In this document: piece after piece, positions 1-9,800 of the stretch
How positions within the stretch are numbered: the stretch's first letter is position 1
Layout of the letters: every line of letters starts with the position of its first letter
Source of the DNA: Strigops habroptila
Taxonomy: Eukaryota; Chordata; Aves; Psittaciformes; Psittacidae
Direction of reading: 5' to 3'
Assembly (NCBI RefSeq): GCF_004027225.2
Contig: NC_044278.2
Location: 93,116,743-93,180,742 of the forward strand
DNA length: 64,000 nucleotides
Notes under the pieces: generated by a model
Database searches by the model: none
What the model was told of the DNA's origin: nothing
What the model saw: only the letters and a program-made list of their open reading frames with translations
Program-made: the position numbers and the translations under genes

Positions 1-640
1 GGATCATAACAGACATCCACTGGGATAATTCTCCTGTTCGTATCGTTTAAGGGAATGACACCACATACAGCACACAGAAGTGAAGTTTCACTATACATCT
101 CTTTCCTGTCACTGTAATGACAACCCAGAGGAGTGTGTTGATCCTGCGAATGTTCTTATCTTGATCCCGTTATTTCTGAAATGAAAGTTCAAACATAGAA
201 AATGGAAGGACACTTTCCAACACTTACTCAAACACTACCATATTTGTACCTTTACTATCCCCAGGCAAGTTTCTTCGCAAGGAAAATGCCATATAATCTA
301 GAATCTGGGACTGTACTCTGATTTACACCCAAAAATGGCAGAAGGAACTGTATCACACAAAATTAAGTACTACCCATCTTGAAAACTACAGATCTGTCCT
401 GGTCAAGTATGTACACTGAACATTTTAGAACCTTTTATTTGGGAATATTTGGTGTGACCCTCAGACTGGCTGAGGGCTCCTCAAGGACCAATCACTTCTG
501 CAACCATGCCAGACCTGTCTTCTTATAGGAGCACAGGTTTGGCTTCAAGCAGCTTCACAGCTGTTCTGAATTTGATCACTTTTTGTGTGGTTGTGTATTT
601 TTTTATCTTAACTGTTTCCTCCCAGTGTTCTGTTTATGCT

Positions 641-674
641 GGGATACACTGGGGGTTTTTGGGGGCCTTGGGGG
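641..674 (+). other. potential G-quadruplex tract
   Basis: Four G runs (GGG, G5, G5, G5) are separated by loops of 7, 5 and 4 bases. This satisfies the usual rule of four runs of three or more G with loops of seven or fewer. It lies in otherwise AT-rich DNA with no gene. Formation in vivo is inference. Confidence 0.5.
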
Positions 675-1242
675 TATGATGCAAAGATCATCTCTCTGAA
701 CAATCCCTGGCAGGGTATTGAAGCACAGCAGGGTAAAATTTGTTCTATGGGAAAGACCAAAGGAGACTTTAAGACTGATTGAACACATGGCTGACAGTTA
801 AATGACATATGGCAAAAGTCATAAACCAATGCCACTGCATTAGTTAATTTCCATTTTTGACTCCTTGTTTATACACTTATATAGCAACAACCACTCCCAC
901 CTCATACCCTGAAAGAGGGACAATAATTTCTAATTGGGGGAAGCAGGATAGAGTTCTCACTGAGCCAAGTGATGCCTTTTTCCTCCCCCTTCCCCAAAGG
1001 AACACAATGAAAAGTAAAATAAGGAGAATAATGGTAAATAATGACAAGGATTTCATTAGCTAGCAAATCTCACGGAGTGCATGCAGAGATGATGGCTTCA
1101 TAGTGCACCTTAATATGGGCATCCTCTTTTGGGGTGTAGCTGTATGACAGCTACAGACGCTACAAACTTCAGGATCCCATCTCCAAGGGCCAAACAAAAA
1201 CTTACATATATGCTTTAAAATTTGAGCTGTCATCTTCTTAGC

Positions 1243-1433
1243 TATGAGAGTGGTGAGGCACTGGCACAGGTTGCCCAGGGAACCTGTGGCTGCACCATCC
1301 CTGGCAGTGCTCAAGGCCAGGTTGGGTGGGGCTTTGGGCAACCTGGTGTAGTGGAAGGTGTCCCTGCCCATGGCAGGGTGTTTGGAACTAGATGAGCTTT
1401 AAGGTCCCTTCCAACTCAAACCATTCTATGATT
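1243..1433 (+). mobile_element. CR1 LINE 3' end fragment
   Basis: A 5'-truncated CR1 tail in plus orientation. It carries the usual tail landmarks in order: the segment around GAGGCACTGGCACAGG, the segment with CCCTGCCCATGGCAGGG, the GGTCCCTTCCAACTC stretch and an ATTCTATG terminus. Only about 190 bases remain, so no coding part is present. It resembles the copies near 40.5 kb and 47.5 kb. Confidence 0.9.
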
Positions 1434-1992
1434 ATTAGGAGCAAATGTGTTAGGTGCAGTAAAGTTTTGAAAACTGTTTTTATACAGTTAAATGATGCCA
1501 AGTCACGTTCTATTACCCCTTGATATGCAAAGAAAATCCCCATTCATCTCCCTCAAAAAGATGCATTTATATATTTCCAGAAACACCGAGGTGATACATG
1601 TAAACTGATGTTAAGATAAAAAGCAAGCTTCCAAGCCAAAACTACAAATAATTTCTACTACTGAGCAAACCAAAGCAAGACAATGCTTGCATAAATCTTC
1701 TGACTATGCTCATCACTCTGCTTCAGTTACATGCATCCTGGTCTTAACATTATTGAGATTTAGAATTAATGATCCACTGAGATTTATAGGGCCAATTACA
1801 CCTCTCAGCATTACCACTTTGGGAGCCTCTACAACCTTAAACAGACATTAGAAGGTGACTCGGAAAACTTTCATTAAGTTCAACAGACTTCAGATGAGGC
1901 CCTTTGCTTAAACAAAAAAAAGTAGAACTCTTAATACGAGATGCTTTAGAAAATCCCACCTTTATCAGTATTTCTATAAAACTCACTGGTTT

Positions 1993-2026
1993 GGGGTTTT
2001 GGGGGGTTTGGGGGTTTTTTTGAGGG
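1993..2026 (+). repeat. G/T-rich low-complexity tract
   Basis: Runs G4, G6 and G5 are spaced by T4 and T3, followed by a T-rich loop of nine bases and GGG. It looks like a short telomere-like or quadruplex-prone tract, but the last loop is longer than the strict rule allows. No gene is attached. Confidence 0.5.
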
Positions 2027-3567
2027 AACTGCTTACTTGCTAGTTGAGTCCAGTTGGGTCCATTTTTTTTTTTCCCATGTCTTCCAAAAATGTGGAATAA
2101 ATACAACTGGATCTAGCACTGGTCATTATGCAGTGGGAAATAACAGAATCGTTCATGTGTATTAATGCAAGTGTGACAGATACCACTACTGCCTGACGTC
2201 TAGAGGGACTGCTCAGTGTTTGTGGAACTGTGAGGAATTCACTTGGCAACATCCCTAGTAAGCAAGAAGTCCCTAAATTAATATTGCCCAGTTGAAACCT
2301 GAAATCATCTTTGCTCATAGGCAGCATTGCATACAGATTGCTCAACACAGACAATTTGATACGTTCTTGTGTTTTCTTTCCCCTTTTTCACTGGCATGGC
2401 TTTCTCTGAGCAACCCAAAGTGCTGAGAGTGATGCAAGTCACTGAACAGTAACCACTCATGTTGCACAACAGAAGAAAGTTTTGAAATGAAGGAAAAGCA
2501 TAGATTTTTTTTTTATATACATATAAATAGACTGATAGACAAACAGATGTGATCAAAGAAGCTCAGACCTCAAAACTGTTTCCTTCACTTTAGGATTTTT
2601 AATGAAAGGAAATGACTGAGGAGAATAGCTAGTCAGACTTCAGCCTGGCATGAATTATGCCATTCAAGTAGACACAATTTATAATAGAAACACCAACAAG
2701 CACCTTTAAAGAATCACTGCCAAATGTCACCATAATTAGGCTAGAAATGCTGTGCTTTGTGTCATAAATAGGATGTGCTCAGCCTTATTTTCTATATAGA
2801 ATCATGCCATCCAAGCGCAGGCAGCAACATCTATTGAGAAATTCACTGAAAGAGAACAACTGATTTAAAAGAGGTTCATGTAAGTTTAGTTAAGGAGCAA
2901 TTTTGGACATTATTTTCAATTACTGAGATAAAATCATGGCTTCTCTCAGGAGGAAGAAAAGGAATTTTTTTTTTCTATACACTACATAAAGCATATGAAA
3001 GCTTTAAGAATAGTCTGATTTCACAAACCTCTCACTAAGGTTACTAAGGTATCAGCCTCTTATTAATATTCCTTAACTCTGCTTTTCCCTCCCTCACATC
3101 ATTTTCCCAATTATTTTTAACATTTTCTTTGATTGATTAATAAAAAGCAGCTTTCCTGCCACAGATAAGAGGTTACAGAATTCTCTCTTACATTTACGCT
3201 ATTGAGAATACTGATGGTTTTATTTTCTTCTACCAAATCTGCAGGGCTCTGCCCAAGCATTGACTTTTTCTGCACTGAACTCCTCATTGATTTCAGAGAG
3301 CATGAGGATGACAGCAGGACATAAGCACTAAGTTCCAGTCCTTCTAAACTTTCATGAGGATCTGCAGTTAATAAACCAGAAAGCCTCTGTTAACTAGCAT
3401 TAAAAACCAGCTCTACCAGCTTGTCTTGAAAGGCTTCAGATCTGGAAAAAAACACCATCTTCAGCTCTTCTGAATGCACTATCAAACAGGTTAGTATCCT
3501 TATTGAATAAGTAACACATAGCATCCTTATCTAATGCAGAGGGGATACATCTACATTGTCTACTTTA

Positions 3568-3572
3568 GACAT
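3568..3572. repeat. ERV target site duplication, left copy
   Basis: The pentamer GACAT lies directly before the TG of the 5' LTR and is repeated directly after the CA of the 3' LTR at 6814-6818. This is the footprint of retroviral integration and fixes both element ends. Confidence 0.88.
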
Positions 3573-4140
3573 TGTCCTGGGTTCAGCTATAGCAACCATT
3601 TTTCTCCTTCTTAGTAGATGGTGCAGTGCTGTGTTTTTTCAACTTTCAGCCTGGGAACAATGCTGATAACACCAATGTTTTTAGTTGTTGCTAAGTAATG
3701 TTTACTCCGACCAAGGACTTTCTCAGTCTCATGCTTTGCCAGGGAGGAGGGGAAGCCAGGAGGAAGCAGAGACAGGACACCTGACCCAAACTAGCCAAAG
3801 GAGTATTCCATACCATGGCATGTCGTGCTCAGTATATAAAACAGGGGGAGTTACCCGGAAGGCCCAGATCACTGCTCGGGTCGGGCTAGGTATTGGTCAG
3901 CAGGTGGTGAGCAATGGTATCCTCTCCCCTTGTTATTTCCCTCATCATTATTATCATTGGTGGTAGCAGTAGTGGGTTTGTATTATACCTTAGGTACGGG
4001 ACTGCTCCTATCTCAACCCGTGGGAGTTACATTCTTCTGATTCTCCTCCCCATCCCTCCGGGAGTTGGGGGAGGAAGAAGCAGGGGAGTGAGCAAGCAGC
4101 TGCATGGTTCCGATTTACCAGCTGGGCTCAAATCACGACA
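3573..4140 (+). repeat. 5' LTR of the ERV
   Basis: 568 bp beginning TG and ending CA. It matches 6248-6813 along its full length, with clustered differences mainly in the last third. It contains a TATATAAA box at 3833-3840, suited to drive plus-strand transcription. No canonical AATAAA signal was seen. The 93-residue open frame at 3685 recurs in the other LTR only because the LTRs are copies; I do not regard it as a gene. Confidence 0.93.
3833..3840 (+). promoter_or_regulatory. TATA box in 5' LTR
   Basis: TATATAAA about 260 bp into the LTR, identical in the 3' LTR at 6508-6515. Position and sequence fit a retroviral U3 core promoter. Current activity is unknown. Confidence 0.6.
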
Positions 4141-4148
4141 GTTCTTTG

Positions 4149-4166
4149 TGGCGCTCAGCGTGGGGC
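4149..4166 (+). other. retroviral primer binding site, tRNA-Lys type
   Basis: Eight bases after the 5' LTR, an 18-base stretch starting TGGCGC and ending GTGGGGC resembles the complement of the 3' end of tRNA-Lys, with two mismatches as I recall that tRNA. The following bases also extend the resemblance. The small offset from the LTR is slightly longer than the usual few bases. Confidence 0.65.
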
Positions 4167-4510
4167 TCGAAGGGTTGAGATAACGACAGATCTGACCAGA
4201 GTGTGTCTAATCATATTTGTGATAAGCATTCATTGTTACTACCTGTCACAATGGTGATTTATTGGCTCTCAGAGTTGTTGTGCTTGATCTCAGAGCTTCA
4301 GCATGTTGTACCTTACTTATAGCCAGTATTTGCCGTTTTAGTGTTTATCGGCTGGAGGGCCTAGGCTAAGGTTCTTGTTTCACTGTACTTCATGGTAATG
4401 ACTTGTAATACAATAGACTCATTGATCATGAAACTGGTCTGGTTTGTGCTTCCGGTGTGGCCATCACCTCTATACTTTGGGAGATATATAATGAAATATT
4501 TTAGCAATAT
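4167..4510 (+). other. ERV leader, no gag readable
   Basis: About 340 bases between the primer site and the first pol-like residues. No gag, protease or reverse transcriptase motif can be read in any frame. The deletion junction must lie in or at the end of this stretch. Confidence 0.55.
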
Positions 4511-4870
4511 GCCTTGTTTACTGATGGGTCCTGCCATATTGTGGGAAAGCATCGGAGATGGAAGGCAGCTGTGGAGTCCCCTGTGACAAGTTGCAGAAAC
4601 TGTTGAAGGAGAGGGTGAATATAGTCAGTTTGCAGAGGTGAAAGCCATCCAGCTGGCCTTGGACATTGCTGAACGAGAAAAATGGCCAGTACTTTATCTC
4701 TATACTGACTCATGGATGGTGGCAAATGCCCTGTGGGGGTGGTTGCAACAATGGAAGCAGAGCAACTGGCAGCACAGAAGTAAACCCATCTGGGCTGTTG
4801 CATTGTGGCAAGATATCGCTGCTCGGGTGCAGAACCTGTGGTGAAGGTATGCCACGTAGATGCTCATGTA
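4511..4870 (+). pseudogene. ERV pol remnant: RNase H domain
   Basis: A retroviral RNase H, which degrades the RNA strand of RNA-DNA hybrids, can be followed through three frames. The acidic active-site residues are visible: Asp in a DGS motif (codon 4523), Glu in an AEVKA motif (codon 4635), Asp in a TDS motif (codon 4706) and a late Asp in a VDAH motif (codon 4859). Reading continuity breaks near 4590 and again near 4840. The reverse transcriptase that normally precedes it is absent. Not functional. Confidence 0.85.
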
Positions 4871-5815
4871 CCCAAGAGTCGGGCCACTGAGGAACACCAG
4901 AACAACCAGCAAGTGGATAAAGCTGCTAAGATTGAAGTGGCTCAGATGGACTTAGATTGGCAACATAAGGGTGAATTATTTTTAGCCCGGTGGGCCCATG
5001 ACACCTCAGGCCATCAAGGCAGAGATGCAACATATAGATGGGCTCGTGATCGAGGGGTGGACTTAACGATGGACACTATTGCCCAGGTTATTCACGAATG
5101 TGAAACATGTGCTGCAATTAAGCAAGCCAAGGGGTTAAAGCCTCTCTGGTATGGAGGACGATGGCTGAAGTACAAGTATGGGGAGGCCTGGCAGGTTGAC
5201 TATATCACACTCCCACCAACCCGCCAAGGCAAGCACTATGTGCTTACCATGGTGGAAGCAACCACCGGATGGCTGGAAACATACGCTGTGCCCCACGCCA
5301 CTGCCCAGAACACTATCCTGGGCCTTGAGAAACAAGTCTTGTGGTGACACAGCACCCCAGAAATAATTGAGTCAGACAATGGGACTCATTTCCGGAACAA
5401 CCTTATAGACACTTGGGCCAAAGAGCATGGCATTGAGTGGGTATACCACATCCCCTACCATGCACCAGCCTCTGGGAAAATCGAACGGTACAATGGGCTG
5501 TTAAAAACTACACTTGGAGAGCAATGGGTGGTGGGACTTTCAAACACTGGGATACACATGGTTGGTCAACACTAGGGGATCTGCCAACAGGGCTGGCCCA
5601 GCCCAATCAGAACTTTTACGTACTGTAGAGGGGAATAAAGTTCCTGTGGTGCACATAAAGAATTTGTTGGGGAAGACAGTCTGGGTTATTCCTGCTTCAG
5701 GTAAAGGCAAACCCACTCCCTGGGACCTGGATATACTTGGTGGGTAATGCGGGAAGATGGGAAAGTCCGATGTGTACCTCAAGGGGATTTGATTTTGGGG
5801 GAAAACAGCCAATGA
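4871..5815 (+). pseudogene. ERV pol remnant: integrase
   Basis: Integrase, which joins viral DNA to host DNA. The N-terminal zinc motif is intact: His codons at 4997 and 5012 (H-x4-H) and Cys codons at 5099 and 5108 (C-x2-C). The catalytic triad is also visible in one frame: Asp at 5198, Asp at 5375 and Glu at 5483, with exactly 35 residues between the last two, the canonical D,D(35)E spacing. The frame is broken by an in-frame TGA at 5345-5347, between the first and second catalytic Asp, and by a frameshift shortly after the Glu, near 5515. The C-terminal part continues in another frame to a stop at about 5813-5815. No dUTPase or env follows. Confidence 0.9.
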
Positions 5816-6247
5816 ACTCAATTGTATGCTGTTTCCTGCTCTATAATACTTTTATAGCCCACCAGCTAGATATCTTCAGGTCGCCAGCAACTGACTCTGA
5901 CTTCCCTCCAATCATCACCTCAACAAAGAATGAATTTTGAGGAAACCAGACGAGCTCAGCAGTGATCAGATGAGTTTGGCGGTGTCATCAGCAGGCAACA
6001 ACCCAACACTACACACAGTCCCTCCTGCCCTGAAATACTATTACAAGAGATGGAGCCTGACATCATGGACTGGATGAATTCAGCAATTTTATAGGGATTG
6101 GTCCATGGACTAGGGAATGATATCTTTCTCTTTGTGTGTGGGTGTAGGTGTATATATATATGTGTATATATGGCACAGGGGCGATGGAGTGTTGAGAGAT
6201 GTGGGATCTGAGCATGACACGAATGGTATGGAATAAGGGGTGGATAC
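5816..6247 (+). other. ERV 3' internal non-coding part
   Basis: Connects the integrase remnant to the 3' LTR. It holds a short GT/AT microsatellite at about 6134-6172 and a weak purine-rich stretch at about 6226-6244, just before the LTR, in the place expected for the polypurine tract. No env-like frame is present. Confidence 0.6.
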
Positions 6248-6813
6248 TGTCCTGGGTTCAGCTATAGCAGTCATTTTTCTCCTTCTTAGTAGCTGGTGCA
6301 GTGCTGTGGTTTTTTAACTTTCAGCCTGGGAACAACGCTGATAACACCAATGTTTTTAGTTGTTGCTAAGTAATGTTTACTCCGACCAAGGACTTTCTCA
6401 GTCTCATGCTTTGCCAGGGAGGAGGGGAAGCCAGGAGGAAGCAGAGACAGGACACCTGACCCAAACTAGCCAAAGGAGTATTCCATACCATGGCATGTCG
6501 TGCTCAGTATATAAAACAGGGGGAGTTACCCGGAAGGCCCAGATCACTGCTCAGGTAGGGCTGGGTATCGGCCGGCGGGTGGTGAGCAATGGTATCCTCT
6601 CCCCTTGTTATTTCCCTCATCATTATTATCATTGGTGGTAGCAGTAGTGGGTTTGTATTATACCTTAGGTACGGGACTGCTCTTATCTCAACCCGTGGGA
6701 GTTACATTCTTCCCATTCTCCTCCCCATCCCTCTGGGAGTGGGGGGAGGAAGAAGCAGGGAGTGAGCGAGCAGCTACGCGTTCCGAGTTACCGGCTGGGC
6801 TCAAACCATGACA
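6248..6813 (+). repeat. 3' LTR of the ERV
   Basis: 566 bp, TG...CA, nearly the same length as the 5' LTR and about 95% identical by eye. The TATA box is at 6508-6515. Followed directly by GACAT at 6814-6818. Confidence 0.93.
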
Positions 6814-6818
6814 GACAT
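6814..6818. repeat. ERV target site duplication, right copy
   Basis: GACAT, identical to 3568-3572 on the other side of the element. Confidence 0.88.
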
Positions 6819-9800
6819 GTAACTTCACTGTGACCTAACCTCGTAATTCTAGGGTTTCTGTATACTCAGCAGACACTCAAACACCTGAAACAGGCAATTC
6901 AGAGCCCAAGGGGCTGCACCATATATACCGTGAAAGCTCCTAATTCAGGCACTTATGTTACATATGCCCAGAGCACATTTCAGCACGCTACCACTCTTCA
7001 CGCACAGTGTACATATGAACCAGAGTCTCTTTGCTATTTCAGCCTTGGTGCCTCATATCATTACCTGCATCTCCATGAGTAAGAAAAATAAACCTACATA
7101 CGCAATATGCCTCTTTGGGCAATAGAAAACCTCAGAAGTTAAAGAGCAAGTTGCACAGAGAAATAAAGAACTGAGATTTCTTCAGCACAGAAACCTGGAG
7201 ACATGTCATAAGCACATATTATCCTTCTTAAGATAACTACTCAAAATACTGATGGAGTTGACAGGGCAATCTTGTCACTCTCCCATCAGACCACCATCAG
7301 ACTCGCACACCGTAGACCTCCAGCTCCAGAGCAGTCTAGCCCTTCCAATACATCCTATCCATCTTCCAAGGTATTTTTTATTAGTTTAAGAAGAGAAAAA
7401 AAATAACCTATATTCCAAATAGTAGAGTTACTAAGACGACGCAGATCTTCTGGAGATAAAAGAGCAAAGTACGTATGCCAGAACATTTAAAGCCTTACTA
7501 GACTGGGAAAAAAAGCCCACTTTTGTTGAGAAAGTACTGCCATTCCTATGCCTTTAAAGACAAAAACAAAGGCTTTCTAGTCATAAGCCATCACAAAATT
7601 ATTGGCTGATCACCTGCTGCCTTGCATGCACCTCAAGCTGTTTTTCCAGCAAGATTTTTTCGCTTAGATTGCCCAAATGAATGTGTCTCTTAAAATAAAA
7701 AAAAAAAAAGAAAAAGAAAAAAAGAAAAAATTACCCCGTTGAAAATAACTCCTTAATCTGCCATCCTTTCAATAGGACTGAAGTGCTCTTCACGCACATA
7801 GTACACAAGCATCTTGAATTAGCAGGGAACTATTTTTAAATACATGAAGGGTAAGATATGAAATTAGTTTCATGGGGAATGAGAACCTTAGAGATTATTT
7901 ACTTTCCCTTAATTACTTTGACTCACCACTCATTTAGCTTTCCAATAGTACTACCTATTTCACACTCAAATTTTGATACTAAAGACATGTAACTGTGGTT
8001 TTCGAACATTTAAGATTATGGACCTTAATGATACATAAACACATTTCTCAAACTGACTTACCCACATAAAAAAACAATTAAAGATCCCATACTGTACAAA
8101 TATTCTTTTCTGTGCAAAAACTGCCTCAAAGCAAGGATCCCTACCTAAAAGCCAGCACGTTTGTTAAAGGAAGAGCATGAAAACTCTGACAACTGTACAC
8201 AACTATTACACTGCATGCAGGCAGCCTCCTATACTACTGATCTTCTACAGTATGAGGAACAAAATGAAGATTATTATTCAGAAATTATTTTTGAGAGCAA
8301 GGAACTGAGGTGACAGGACAGCCTACCCAAGTCCTGAGCCTGAGAGAGAAGCTCAAGTTTCTAAGCCTTTGAACAAGAAGAAGTTGAGCGTGGCCATACA
8401 GCACTGATGGCCTACACCCACTACCCATCTTTACTTTGTATGACACAGGCACATTTCTGTCACTTGTACAAGATACAAAAAAAAAAAGAAAAGTTAGGGG
8501 AGATGAAAAGGTATTCCAGAGAGAGAGCACCTGTGGCAAATTTCAAATATAAAATTAAAGAAAAATAGCAATAAAAAAATAAGGTCTACATTCTTATCCC
8601 TGTAGAAATAAATTAATCAGGTTCTTTATGACAGAGCTCCATAATATAAAAAAGTGGGAAAAGTAAATAGAAAGAATGAAGGGAGCAAAGGAAAGTAATA
8701 AGGAGAACACTGCATTAAACAGAAAATAGCAAGTTCAAAACAGAAAAAATATGGAGATCACAGTAAAAAGACATGGGACAGACACAAAGAGAAAGAGATA
8801 AGAGGGTTATCAAACTGAAAGGAGAGAAGCTGCTTAAAATACGTAGGTAGGTACGTACATACGTAGACAAATAAATGGAAAGCTAAATAAAATGCAACCC
8901 TACAAACTACCACAACTCTACATTCATCCCCAAAAATTATTCTAGAAACCAGAGCTAGAAGAAAAGCAAGTGAAATTCATTTCATCGATTAACAAAGTTT
9001 CATTCGATGCTGATGGCTCAGGGCTCAGTTCTATCTCTCTCAAGCAGTGGGACTGTTTTCCAGAACTTCTCAGCTCCCATGGGATTAAGGCTGAGCTGAA
9101 GCAATGCCTGAATGGTTTTCTGCACTTAAACACCTGAGACACTGCATACCATAGCATCAGCTCTGGATTTTTTAGGATGACTAGTCTTTACTAGGTAAGA
9201 GAATTAAAAGGCACAAAAAAAACCATGGTACTACACGTAGGAGCACATACTACTGCCACCATGTACCTGAAATTATGACTTCTCTCATTAAGAAGAGTTA
9301 TCAAACCATTTATCATGTTATAAAGTACTAATAATTCTTCTATCAGCTGCCAATGACTAATTAATCAAAAAAAAAATAAAATATGGGCTGTTAAAGCAAT
9401 TAGCAAAGGAATCATCATGAAATAAAGTGGATTTTCTGAAGGCTTTCCAGAGATACCATCCAGAGGTGGTAAGAAAGAAGCTTTGGGTTCTACTTTCCAC
9501 TGGTAAATATTGCACCATTCCAACAAAACAACCATTGCAGTTGAGAGAAACGAGAGACCCTGAAAAGAATTTGTCAAATCGCTTATTAGAATATAATGAA
9601 TATAAACAACAGACAGTACAAATTCTCTTGAGAAAGAAGCATTGCTGTGGTTTGGATCCCTTCTTCTAGGCTGCTAAGGTTGCTAGGGAATTTCACAGTT
9701 AATGGTGTATTTCCATATGAATGTTTGAAGAAGGGGGAAGGGTTTGCAAAACTGAATCTTAAGCATGGAGTTTTCTTTGTGCTTCAGAGAAAAATCTGAT

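Larger units (their letters stand above)
1..3567. other. non-coding sequence, probably intron
   Basis: No open frame here has recognisable protein similarity; the short frames end quickly and look random. The stretch holds one CR1 tail and two G-rich tracts, listed separately, with otherwise AT-rich unique sequence. If the CpG island near 23 kb is the ENOX1 promoter, this is ENOX1 first-intron DNA. I see none of the ENOX1 coding exons here. Confidence 0.5.
3573..6813 (+). mobile_element. endogenous retrovirus, internally deleted
   Basis: A complete proviral outline of 3,241 bp: 5' LTR, primer binding site, leader, RNase H and integrase remnants, a non-coding 3' part and a 3' LTR, bounded by GACAT duplications. 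The internal part is only about 2.1 kb. No gag, protease or reverse transcriptase can be read, and no env is seen. By eye the two LTRs differ at roughly 25-30 positions plus two small indels, about 95% identity, so the insertion is old but not ancient. The pol remnant carries an in-frame stop and several frameshifts, so the copy cannot make a functional enzyme. The tRNA-Lys-type primer site suggests a class II (ERVK-like) element, while a 5-bp duplication and absent env are more usual for ERVL. The class is therefore left open. Confidence 0.93.

Noticed and set aside
3685-3966. A 93-codon open frame found almost identically at 3685 and 6360
   Set aside because: Both copies lie inside the two LTRs, so the repeat is explained by LTR duplication. 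The predicted product resembles no known protein.
9427-9669. An 80-codon open frame, plus strand
   Set aside because: No recognisable domain, no splice or promoter context, and it is overlapped by an unrelated frame on the other strand. Length is within chance for this much sequence.
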